Source: Setophaga petechia
Lineage: Eukaryota > Chordata > Aves > Passeriformes > Parulidae
NCBI GenBank assembly: GCA_024362935.1
Contig: JANCRA010000003.1
Coordinates: 48,087,844 to 48,151,843 of the forward strand
Length of the DNA stretch: 64,000 nt
Reading direction: 5' to 3'
Part shown: piece after piece, positions 1 to 9,477 of the stretch
Numbering within the stretch: the first letter of the stretch is position 1
How the letters are laid out: each line of letters starts with the position of its first letter
Program-made: the position numbers and the translations under genes
The notes under the pieces: generated by a model
What the model saw: the letters and a program-made list of their open reading frames with translations, nothing else
What the model was told of the DNA's origin: nothing
Databases searched by the model: none

Positions 1-2400
1 TGTTCTACTGCTCCCCTGCCCCCCACAGAGGTCCATTAGTAAAGAGAGAAGAGGCGGAATTTAGTCTGGCAACACACTACTCTCATCTGCCTATTTCATT
101 TCCCTGAGACTCTTCAGCACAATATAAGTTACATGGTGGGAATACTCACTCCTCTTTTCCATCATTTCCCAAACTGCTTCCTGAGGCATCTTGAAACCAG
201 CAGTAAGACAACTCCCTTCTTCTCTGGGCAGGTTTTAATATGTCAGAGCATTCACCAAAGGTTATTTCTGTACTGCCCTTCAATGGAGTAGAATTAAACA
301 TCCTTGCCTCTTCTGCCAGAAACAGGATATTTTATTTAATTAAATCTAAGAAATTTCATTAAGAGGGGAGCAGAGACTACTCTAAGGGCAGACAATAAAA
401 GAAATATGGAAGCATTCCGAGACCAGAATGAATGTTTTAAACAGTACAAAGAGATAGGTAAAAGAAATTTATATTATAATTCCTCTTCACTCTTCTCAGC
501 TATATTAAGCCTGTGATTTACTGAACTTTTCCATTCAATTATGTTATAAATGGCTATGTAGTAGTTGGCTCCTGCTACTATTTATATGTTTTAATTATAG
601 AATTGCAACTCCTTGCAAATAATTATTTTAAGTTTTAAACTGTTTTTCAGAATGGAAAAATTAGCAATAGGTTATGGGCAATGCAAATGGAGAAGCAAGG
701 CTTTCACAAGACGTAAGCGGGCTTGCAAAAGATGTATTTTAAGATATGCTGCTGCAAATCATACATTCAAAATAGCATAAGTAGAGAAACAAAAACCACA
801 AAAGCACCAAGGTTAAAGAGCCATCACCAGACCATCAGAAGATCCCTGCAGACTGCTAAAGGCTGCAATTATTGAATTGTGCAAATGCAACAGATACCTG
901 AAATAAGAAGTGTGGTCAAAGAGCCCCAAAGAGCTCTACAACAAAATCTGAGGAAGTAATGCACCTATAACACTAGAAAGGACCCTGGGCTGAAGAAGGG
1001 GTGTGTACAGGTGCCTGTATCTTTTGCTTTATGTTTTATCCTTTCTAAATAATTTATTAAACTCTTAAAGAGTGGGCTTAATTCCTCACATTTAACCAAA
1101 CTGTTTTCTATCTGGAAAGAATGTTCCTGGACTTTCCAAGAATTTTAGCCTGGTTGCATACCTCCCTCATTCGAGTTTTTCTTACCAAGCTCCACTTATA
1201 ACAATGTCCATACTGAAAAGATGAAAATACTTTTGCTATCTCAATGCCTGAAGTTTTTAGCTTTTATGTATTCTTCATGTATTTGGAGTTCTGTAGACTG
1301 TTAAATGCCTCAGTGTAACTTCCAGTAGTTCCCCCCACATTTCTTTCCCACAGAGAACAGGCCCTTATTGACACATTCCTAAAATTCTGTTATCTCTTGC
1401 CTGGTACTTCTCCAAGGACATTTTATTTTGCACCACATAATCGCTGGCATGATAAAGGTAATTGGGGAGGGCAGAAGCCAGAGAGGAGATTACCTCACCA
1501 ACTGCTTCTCTCATTGGACAATATTGAGCAGGTATTCCAATTGCCCAATCCTATCAATTTTAAGGACCGAATTCTGAGCACTGGGTTTTGCCATACTGTG
1601 TACCTGAAGGCTTTCAAGGAAAGCTTTGCTTTTACATTATCATTCTAACATGGTCTGGAAAAGTTTGTGTTCCACCCCACGTGACCAAGAGAACAGACCA
1701 CTGGGGACACAAGCACCATAAAGTCACCCCAGGGAATCCAGGCATCAGCCTCGTGCCTTCTTATTCTCCTTTTCTCAGCTACAAAGAACATGCCAACACT
1801 GGGGCTTATCCAAGCACCTATGAAACAAACCTGATCTCACAGGATTGATTCCCTTCACACAAGCTCTTCCATCACTTCTCCACAACAGCCGGAGCACCTG
1901 CAGCACAGCTGTTCCTTCTGATGTCTAGTTTAAGCCATTGGAAGCTCCTCTCTGTCATCCTATTGCCAGGATAAATATTCCATTGATACTGCACTTGAAT
2001 TCTTTTGATCTGCGCTCTTCTCTTTTCCTCACAAGCACTTCAAAACAAGACTTGCAGAATGCTGCACAGCCCTTCTTTGCACAACACAGCCAACAAGTTC
2101 TTCCTTCAGGTTCTAGTTTCCAAAATAATTCAACTCTTACATTGCTATCTTACAGATTTACTAATGCCTGCCTTCTCTCCCCTTCTCTGGCTCATGTTTT
2201 GCCTCTTACATTCCTTTGCTACCCTCCAAACATTTCAGCAGGCCACCTCTGCCAATTCTTCTGCTTACCAAGAATTTCCTGTTCTTGAGTTTAAAACTCC
2301 ACAGAGTTTTTCAACCTTATTCAAGCAATATCAGCCTGCTAAACTTGAACAGAGAACACATGGCCAGGGACGCTTTAGGACAGCAACCGTTCATAAGGGC
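1..2400. other. AT-rich sequence, no gene recognised
   Basis: No frame with family similarity and no exon bounded by convincing splice sites was found. Small open frames around 1,400-1,850 and 1,940-2,410 do not resemble a known protein. It could be intronic sequence of a gene whose promoter lies at about 4.3 kb, but nothing here proves that. Confidence 0.4.
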
Positions 2401-2404
2401 ATGC

Positions 2405-2655
2405 AGTGACAGGACAAGGGGGAACGGCCTTAAGCCAAACGAGGGTGGCTTTGGATGAGATATCGGGAAGAAATTCTCCCCTGGGAGGATGCTGAGGCCC
2501 TGGCACAGCTTGGCACACAGAAGCTGCGGCTGATCCGTCCTTGGGAATGCCCAAGGCCAGGTTGCATGGGGCTTGGGGCAACCTGGGCTAGTGCAAGGTG
2601 AAACCAGATGATCTGTAAGGTTCCCCCTAATCCAAACAATTACACAATTCTGCAA
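2405..2655 (+). mobile_element. CR1 LINE 3'-end fragment
   Basis: Shows the ordered CR1 tail words: GTGACAGGACAAGGGGGAA, GGGAAGAAATTCT, GAGGCCCTGGCACAG, CCAAGGCCAGGTTG and the terminal GTTCCCCCTAATCCAAACAAT. It is a 5'-truncated, diverged copy. Confidence 0.85.
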
Positions 2656-3489
2656 TTTAATCTGTATTTGCAAGAGAGACAAACCACAGGCAAGGGGGAC
2701 CTCTGCTTTGAGGTTTAGAAGTCATCAACTTCCACGCAACTTCCTCTCTTTTCCCCGTCCATTTTCAGCCACCTTACCCTGCTGGATTTCTAAGGTCCTG
2801 CACCAATTTCTTTCTGCAGGCTGGACATCTCCTGCCCCTGCCAGAGGAGCTGCACATTCTCCCTTTTCAGGAGGGAGTGGCTGTCTCCTGGGACACAACC
2901 ACCTCTCATTTAATCCTGCACTTAAAAAGAAATGGACACCTGTACAGCTGGGTACTGACCTGAAACCTGGCAGAGACAGCTCTCCTAAGCCCATTCACCC
3001 TGAATTTCTGAGCAGCCAAAACACACCGCTCAGATACCCAAATTTTAGAGAGACTTAGGGGTTTAATTCCCCCTACGGGAAATATATGAAAAAAGCACCC
3101 ATCCTGACAGCGAAGAACCGCAAGCAGGCAATATTACCAGCAAAAGCCACTAAGATTAAGCCATCTCCCTCCCCGGTGATTGCTCCTTTCCCTGGCCCGA
3201 GATCCCCCCCATCCTCTTCACAGGAGCTGCCGACGGCTGCGCTCCGGCCAGGGGGAGCCTCAGCCAGGCTTAGTCGGGACCCGCTGGTCCTTCACCAGTT
3301 CGACGAGCGGCTGCAGCAGGCGGGGGCACAGCCGAGCCTCGACCCCTGCCTGGGGCGGCGGGGCAGAGTGGGGGGGACTCCCCGCGGGCACCGACGGGAG
3401 CCGAGGCTGTTGGTGCCCCGGGACGCATCGCCCCACGCCGGGACCGGGCACCCCGCGCTGGCCGGGCAGAAAAACACGCCTCAGAGCGC

Positions 3490-4130
3490 CACAGCCGCGA
3501 GGGCCAAATACCTCATACCCTAAAACCCCTCACGGAACCCACACAGACACAGCCACTCCGCCCCACGCACCTCACAGGCCCTCATAGACCCCCAGAGACA
3601 CCCACAGCAACACACACCTCACAAAGCCTCAGCTCCTCACGATCTCCCCGTGCCCCTCAGCCCCGCGCACCCCACGGCCCTCAGCTGCGCGCCCCTCGCG
3701 AATCCCCGCAGCCGTCAGTCCCGCGCACCTCAGTACTTAGAGCCCCTGAGCCCCACAGCAATGCCTCAGCCCCCCACAACCACACAAGCCCTACACACCT
3801 CACGGCTCCCCGAGCGACTCTCAAGGCCACGGCAGCTATCAGTTCCCCGAACTTCACAGCCCCTCAGAGACTCTCCACTGATACCCGAGGGCCCCTCACA
3901 GACTCCACAGCCCCTCAGCCCCCATCTCCGACCCCACAGACGCGCAACCCTCATGGATCCGACAAACCTCAGCCCCGTGTATCTCACAGCCCCTGAGACC
4001 GCCTCCGTCCTCCATGGACCCCTCAGCCCTGCATACCTTTAACCCCACAGCATCTCAGCCCTCACCCCCGCACGGACCTCACAGCTCCTCAGGCCGCCTC
4101 AGCCCAGAGCGCCACAGGCTCCGCCAACCC
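3490..4130. repeat. Degenerate CCTCACAGCCCCTCAG-type repeat tract with strong strand asymmetry
   Basis: The plus strand is dominated by variants of CCTCACAGCCCCTCAG and CCCCTCAGCCCC spaced irregularly, leaving the minus strand G- and T-rich with many GTGAGG and GGGCTGAGG words. It reads as an old, decayed minisatellite in a GC-rich background. Open frames across it are composition artefacts. Confidence 0.6.
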
Positions 4131-4239
4131 TTCCCGGACCCGCCTCCCACCCAGCCGGATGAACCATACCAGGTCCAAGCCGCGCGAACCGCCAAAGCCG
4201 ACAAAGCACCTTCCGCCAGTAAACTAGCCAAGTAATGCC

Positions 4240-4355
4240 GCCGCCTTAATATTCAAGCCTCTCCCGCCTCCCCATCGGCCACGCCCCTCTCCCCGCCCCC
4301 TGATTGGGGACGCCGTCCTGCGTCGCCCCAGAGCGTCACGGGAAATGTAGTTTTC
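4240..4355. promoter_or_regulatory. Compact promoter with GC boxes, CCAAT box and ZNF143-like site
   Basis: Within about 110 bp there are two CACGCCC/CCCGCCCC boxes (about 4279-4300), an inverted CCAAT (ATTGG at about 4302-4306) and ACTACATTTCCCGTGACGC on the minus strand (4351-4333). The last resembles the ZNF143/THAP11 element ACTACAATTCCCAGNNNGC. No coding exon could be attached to it. The GC skew to its left suggests leftward (minus) transcription. Confidence 0.5.
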
Positions 4356-4744
4356 ATCTCACCAGGGCCAGCCGGTGGGCAAAAAAAAGTAATTTTAAAA
4401 TCAATGCGCTCGCAGTTAGTCTCATCTGAAAGGCATACTCCTATTCCTGCTCGAGTGTGTTCTCGCCCTTTCAATCTGATAGCCGCTGGCACTTGCTGAT
4501 TCTCCACGTTATTTCTCTGTCTTAAATTCATCCCATCAGTTTTTCTCACTTACTTCATGCAACTGGAGATGAGTTCTGCTTTAGTGTCACAAAAACCCCT
4601 CACTTTTTGGGTGAAAAATACATAGTTTGCCGCTCCCAGAAGTGTATGTGTTAATGTGATCCTCAGCCTCATCAATTACCTTCTCTCCAACAGCATTCCA
4701 AGAAACAACTCATTAGTCTGATAGGCTGCAGTAATACACAGGAG

Positions 4745-4893
4745 CCTGGAGGGACTGGAAGCGTCCAAGGCCAGGTTGGACGGGGCTTGGAGCAACCGGG
4801 GATAGTGGAAGGTGTCGCTGTTCATTGCAGAGGGTGGAATGGAATGGGCTTCAAGGTCCCTTCCCACCCGGAACATTCCAGGATTTTATGAAT
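4745..4893 (+). mobile_element. CR1 LINE 3'-end fragment
   Basis: Contains GTCCAAGGCCAGGTTGGACG, GGGCTTGGAGCAACC, GATAGTGGAAGGTGTC and a terminal GGTCCCTTCCCACCC, the usual order in CR1 tails. It sits between the two GC-rich promoter blocks. Confidence 0.85.
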
Positions 4894-5489
4894 ATGTCAT
4901 CACTGCTTCCAGTGCCGGAGCACGACCAGGGAGTGAGACAAGATTTTTCCTGCGCTCGTTGACAGGGCTGAGGGAAGAGCTCAGAAGAAACAACGGGAGC
5001 AGAGGGTGAGTGCCGGAAGAGGCCACACGCTGACAGCCTGTCCTGCAGCACTCCCTCGTGTTCCTGCGGGGAACTGCAATGAGCCGGGACTGCCCGTTCG
5101 CCTCTCTGAGAGTTGAGATCTTAAAATCCAACATCTGCAGGGTCTCAAGGCTACAGATGTCCTGTTCCCCTCTGCATTCGGGATCTGCAAACGCTGACGC
5201 ATGAGGCAGCTGCAAAAAGAAATTGTAATGGACTTGTACAGGAATATCCTGCCAGGAACATAGGTTAGCTGTTGTTGGAAATGTGGTCACTAACAGAGGT
5301 ATTTGTCATAAGGAAAACTGAATGAGCAGAAAGCAGAGTTTTTTTCACAACTGCCCTTGACTCACAGACTCTGGAGGCCTTTGTGGTGCTTGTGACTAAT
5401 GAAGCTTTTGTATGCACAGAAGAGGTTGTTGGGGTTGATGGGAGGTTGTTTCTGCGTTTCATGGGACAGAAACTCATGAGAGACCCAGG

Positions 5490-6380
5490 GCTGGGGACAG
5501 CAGGCGGGGCGGGGCGGTGCCGGACGGGGCTCCGTCGAGCTGCGCGGCGCTGTGATGTGAGCGCACGTGTGTGTGTGTGAGTGTTTCTCTGTGTACGACG
5601 GACAGCGACAAACGTCACTCCCAAGGGGGCGGAGCTGGCCGCAAATCAAATTCGGCAACGCCCAAGAGGGCGGCCCGGGCCGGAGGTGGCGGAACCGGTC
5701 GGACCCGACTGCTGCCAGCACAAAAGATGGCGGGTCTGGGCAGAACTCACGTGATACCACACCTAAGATGGCGGACATCACCGGAAGTGACTTCTTCCAA
5801 GACACCAGATGGCGGGTATGGGTAGAACTCACGTGATACCACACCTATGATGGCGGACATCACCAGAAGTGACTTCTTCCAAGACACAAGATGGCGGGTA
5901 TGGGTAGAACTCACGTGATACCACACCTATGATGGCGGACATCACCAGAAGTGACTTCTGCCAGAACACAAGATGGCGGATTTCGGGGGTACTCGCCACA
6001 CCTAAGATGGCGGCTTAGGCGGATGGTGCCCTTTCCAATATGGCGACGTTTCGCGCATACGCTTTGAGTAGGGAAAGAATGGCGCCAAGAATTGACGCCA
6101 TGCCCAGAAAGATATTCTGGTGGGGACGTGGTGTTGGTTAGAGGCACTGCGGGCGAGCAGGAGGCGGCAGCAGGCGGTGGCGAGGCAGCCTCTGTGCTGG
6201 TCGCTGAGGCGAGAGGCCCCCTGAAAAGGCAGGGCGCGGGCCCGGCTCTGAGGGTGCCCCCGCCGAACCCGAACCCTGACCCGGCCCTGGTGAGCGGCGG
6301 GAGCGGCTGTTGCGTCAGGCTCTCGGGGAGATCGTTCATGGCCTCGGCCCGGGGAAGACATGAAACGAGAAAATGGTCGA
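5490..6380. promoter_or_regulatory. CpG-island promoter with tandem repeat array, gene not identified
   Basis: GC- and CpG-rich block with GC boxes (for example GGGGGCGGAG near 5625), repeated ATGGCGG elements of the YY1 type, CACGTG E-boxes and an ETS-type CCGGAAGTG. This combination is typical of housekeeping promoters. Direction is undetermined: a clean plus-strand donor CCCTG|GTGAGC lies at about 6288/6289 and a small plus-strand frame begins at 6040, but long minus-strand frames also cross the island. No known protein was recognised in any frame. Confidence 0.6.
5707..6022. repeat. 82-bp tandem repeat array inside a promoter
   Basis: Three complete 82-bp units lie at 5731-5812, 5813-5894 and 5895-5976. 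A partial unit precedes them (5707-5730) and a diverged partial unit follows (5977-6022). Each full unit carries ACTCACGTGATACCACACCT, then GATGGCGG, then a GAAGTGACTTC segment, then AGATGGCGG. Units 2 and 3 are almost identical to each other. Unit 1 differs by having CCGGAAGTGA where units 2 and 3 have CCAGAAGTGA. Because 82 is not divisible by three, no protein repeat is encoded. Confidence 0.9.
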
Positions 6381-7831
6381 GAAAATAACACAAACAGCCT
6401 CTTCTAGACATGGTGGTGTCGGTCAAAGGCTCTGTGTTTCCACAAGTCTGTAGAGCCTCTCTGAGGCAGACACCCCCCAAGGCCCCTGCTCTGGGCAGAG
6501 ATGGAGATTTTCCTGTGGCTGTTGTTCTGGGTCAGTGACAGTTTGTTCCGGTAATTGGTGGTGTTGAATGTCATTGCTGCAATATTCTTTCACACAAGGT
6601 GCCCTGTGCCAGCACTTACAGCCCCTATGCTCAGGAGTAATTAATTAAGGTCTTTTAGTCCTTGTTATTAATTCAAGTAAATAATTTCTGTAATTTTTAG
6701 CAACATACCTGGTCTGCTGCCCTTAATCCTGACAGGGTTCTACAGAGGTTTGATCACACCTCTAAAGCAGTTTTTCTCCCCCAAACCCCAGTTATACTAA
6801 CTGAGATCACACACAGGTGATGCCCTTGAACTCTTAGGTTAATGTTAATTCTTGCCAAATTATGAAGTTAAATTCCAGTGGATCTGTACCAAAAGATAGA
6901 AGCCCTGAAGTACAAACAGCTGTGCTGCAGGACCTGGGGGCAATGCTGTGCCCCTGCCAGGACCTGTTCAGGTGTTCCAATGGACCATTGGGTCCAACTG
7001 TTGCTTTTGTACAGCCTTGTCATAGTTTACCCCTGTATTTGAAACACAGCTATCCAGGCCATAACACCCTTCCTATTGAATGTCAATCCCCAAACCCAAA
7101 AGGAAATGTGTGGTTTCAGTCCTTTTGCTGAGTTTCTCAGACTGTCAGTGACAAACCATTATGAGAACCCAGTGAAAGAGACAGACATGGATGTATAAGT
7201 ATAACTTAACTATTTTAATAACTCTTGTACAGTGCATGGTTATATCATTGCCTCCTTCGCTCAGTTACATCAATGTACAGTACTTTATAGCAGTATCTGC
7301 AGGCAGTACAAACAGAACAGCAGCTCAGTCGCATGGAAATTTGTAAAAGTGACCTCTGCAGTAAAGTCTGCTGAGATATTTGTGTTGGGAAGTGTTTCTG
7401 TGGCTCCCAGCTTTACAGAGCTATCGTGTACACTCCTGTTAAAATCCCAGATAACTGTAATTCCCTGTGATTTGCTTTCCTCTACACCCCAGGACTAGAA
7501 GGTGGGGTGTTTCCTAGCTCAACATTTGTTTTTATTTTCATTTTAGAAACTTTTTCACCTCCTGTGCTTGCCATCCTGCTTCCCTTCACCCTCTTCCAGA
7601 GCCAGGGCTTCTCAGGAGGATTGTCCTCTTCATCCCTCCCTGACAAGGTGAGTGCCCTTCTCAGATCCCAGCAGGGCTGTGACTAAACTCAGGATCCCCC
7701 CCTGCCTGCACCCTGATTCTGCTGGTGCCAGCAGCGTCCTCTTTCAGATGAAGAAAACAGATTATCCATCGGTGACAGTCAGGAATAAAGCCAAAACTGA
7801 GGTGCTCTGGTGCTCTGAGATTGAGACATGA
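6040..7831 (+). CDS. Speculative small three-exon reading frame (93 aa), unrecognised
   Basis: Proposed exons are 6040-6136, 7547-7647 and 7748-7831 (282 nt, ending TGA). The ATG is in the CpG island in a CCAATATGGCG context. The first donor, TTG|GTTAGA, is weak. The second intron is well supported, with AAG|GTGAGT and CTCTTTCAG|ATG bounding 100 bp. The product would start MATFRAYALSRERMAPRIDA, a basic stretch that could be a mitochondrial presequence. It then has a hydrophobic segment PPVLAILLPFTLF and a basic hydrophilic tail with KMKKTDYPSVTVRNKAK. An AATAAA at 8078-8083 could end the transcript. No homologue is recognised, and the model could be a non-coding RNA or chance. Confidence 0.2.
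6381..7546. other. Gene-free interval, nothing recognised
   Basis: This stretch contains no repeat of a known class and no convincing exon. If the speculative plus-strand gene exists, it would be its first intron. Confidence 0.4.
7547..7647 (+). other. Candidate plus-strand exon with strong donor
   Basis: The acceptor is TTTATTTTCATTTTAG (an alternative acceptor CACCCTCTTCCAG lies inside) and the donor is ACAAG|GTGAGT. One frame is open throughout and continues into the next candidate exon at 7748. This splice pair is the best evidence for a plus-strand transcript between the 5.5-kb island and EPS8L2. Confidence 0.35.
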
Positions 7832-8242
7832 ATTCCCCAATGCTGTGTTAAAGCTTTTTCCATTAAATGTGCAAGGACAGACACAAATTTGGGCAAAGAC
7901 TGAGCAGTGCTGAGAGAGAAAAGCCAACTGTCCCTGGGCCGTGGGCAGCTCTGGAGCTGTGTTTGCTTCACTGCTTTGCAATCAGGTTGGTCTGTCACTT
8001 AAACAGAGATAGAAATGCAGTGTGCCAAACTTGCTATGGACAGGAACTACGCTGCTTGCTTGAGTTTTGAAATTGTGAATAAATTTTGGAAGCATAATCA
8101 CTAATTCTGCCTCTAGGGAGAGAGATTTTCCTCACCCCCTATTTACAGATTGTTAAGTATAAATGAACATAACTTTATGAAGAAAAACAGGAAGTCAAGA
8201 GCAACAACCTGTGCTAAATTAGATTTTTTTTCTTTGTGCCCA

Positions 8243-9405
8243 TTTATTTGGAGTTAAACCTGCCTTTCCCAGTGTGCCTTGGGGTTTCAGCTATTTGGGA
8301 ATCATTTCAGCTGACTTTGTACAGTGAAAAGGTGAAGGTGGGGACGAGTGACGAACACCCTGGGAAGGGCTGTGGGCGTGCCTAGGACGGGAACAAATGG
8401 TCAGGGCTTATCTTCTCCTGGTTTGAGGCCGAGTTTGGCAGCCCCACAACATTCCAGAGCAGGATCAGTGGCCCAGGGAAGGGCTGCACAGCTGCCCTGA
8501 GCCCAGGCCTGTGCATCAGCAGCACTGGGCAGGTGGAGCTCACCTATGTCCACGTTCAGATCCCTTTGTTTGTCACTCCTGCTCCTTTCTAGGCACTGAG
8601 AGCTCATTTCAGAGACAGCACTAACTGGTCTGTGGATTTAAGGAAGCAGCCGGACTTTGGGAATGTGTGTTGCCATTCCAGCCTTGTCCAGTGAAGGGGC
8701 ACAGGGGGACAGGAGGGGGACAGGGAGCTGTCACCGGGCTGTGCTCATGGGCTGCAGGGGCCACCTGCACTGAGGAGGAAATGGAAATGGGGCTGCCTTA
8801 GGCTACCCAGAGGGATTGTTACTCCCCATCCCTGGAAGTGTCCAAGGCCAGGCTGGACAGGATTTGAACAACTTGGGCTTGGGAAAGGCGTCCCTGCCCA
8901 TGATGGCGGTGGAACAGGATGAGCTTTAATGTCCTTCCCTTAAACCCAAAGCACTGCAGGGTTGTTCCTGCAGCCTCATTCCCGTGGTGCAGGCTCCAGG
9001 CCCTGAGCTGGCCCCTCCTGAGCTGTGTGCCAGGCCTGCTCTGCCAGCGAGGGCTGGGAGCAGGGACAGCCCTTGGAGAAAAGCTCTGGGGGTCTTTGTT
9101 TGAATGCAGCCCTTGTCGTACATCCAGCCCCGTGGGAATCCTGCTCCGATCGCATGCACGGAAAATTTCAGTATAAAATACATAGTTATAAAAAAAATAC
9201 TTCATGCAAAATTAAAACACCTTTCCCAGTGGGATATGGTCTTATTGTCAACCCTTCCCAACAGTGTTTGAGGAATTGTCACTCTGATGGCAGCTGGAGC
9301 CCAAGGGGAGCTCTGCTGCCTCCGGCCTGGGCCGGGAATCATTGCTTTCATTCCCTTTTTTTCTGCACTACTTAGGGCTAAGAGCTGAAATAAAGCAGAG
9401 AGACT
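8243..9405 (-). other. EPS8L2: Probable EPS8L2 3' UTR and polyadenylation signal
   Basis: The first canonical AATAAA on the minus strand after the stop codon is at 8248-8243, implying a 3' UTR of about 1.15 kb. The interval has no further EPS8L2 coding exon and contains an antisense-oriented CR1 tail. The end is an inference from the hexamer alone; a non-canonical signal could end the transcript earlier. Confidence 0.5.
8815..8958 (+). mobile_element. CR1 LINE 3'-end fragment (antisense to the EPS8L2 3' UTR)
   Basis: Contains CCTGGAAGTGTCCAAGGCCA, GGCTGGACAGGATTTGAACA, GGCGTCCCTGCCCATG and GATGAGCTTTAATGTCC. It lies between the EPS8L2 stop codon and the candidate AATAAA, on the opposite strand. 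Confidence 0.85.
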
Positions 9406-9477
9406 TTAATTAGCAGAATCAATCCTTTCCTGGCGGCGCTTCATGATTTCTTGGAGCTCTGACTCTCCTCTGCTTTT
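9406..9477 (-). CDS. EPS8L2: EPS8L2 terminal coding exon (residues 715-737 and stop)
   Basis: The acceptor after CCATTCCAG is followed by [20 protein letters not shown] then SAN and TAA at 9408-9406. Human has KQQSGSELEELMNKFHSMNQ at this point, so the length and the GxSELxE motif agree while the extreme C-terminus differs. Confidence 0.93.
   Translation of the reverse strand, partial: KSRGESELQEIMKRRQERIDSAN

Noticed and set aside
1397..1848. Two overlapping plus-strand frames suggestive of an exon or an old transposon
   Set aside because: No motif supports a protein or element family, and splice sites around them are unconvincing. Left as unannotated AT-rich sequence.
3086..3523. 145-residue plus-strand open frame in the GC-rich block
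   Set aside because: Low-complexity Pro/Arg/Ala translation of GC-rich DNA, overlapping other equally open frames. No homology recognised.
5911..6480. 189-residue minus-strand open frame across the 5.5-6.4 kb island
   Set aside because: It runs through the 82-bp repeats, which are not a multiple of three, and its residue content (Pro, Ala, Arg, Ser) follows GC composition. No domain was recognised.
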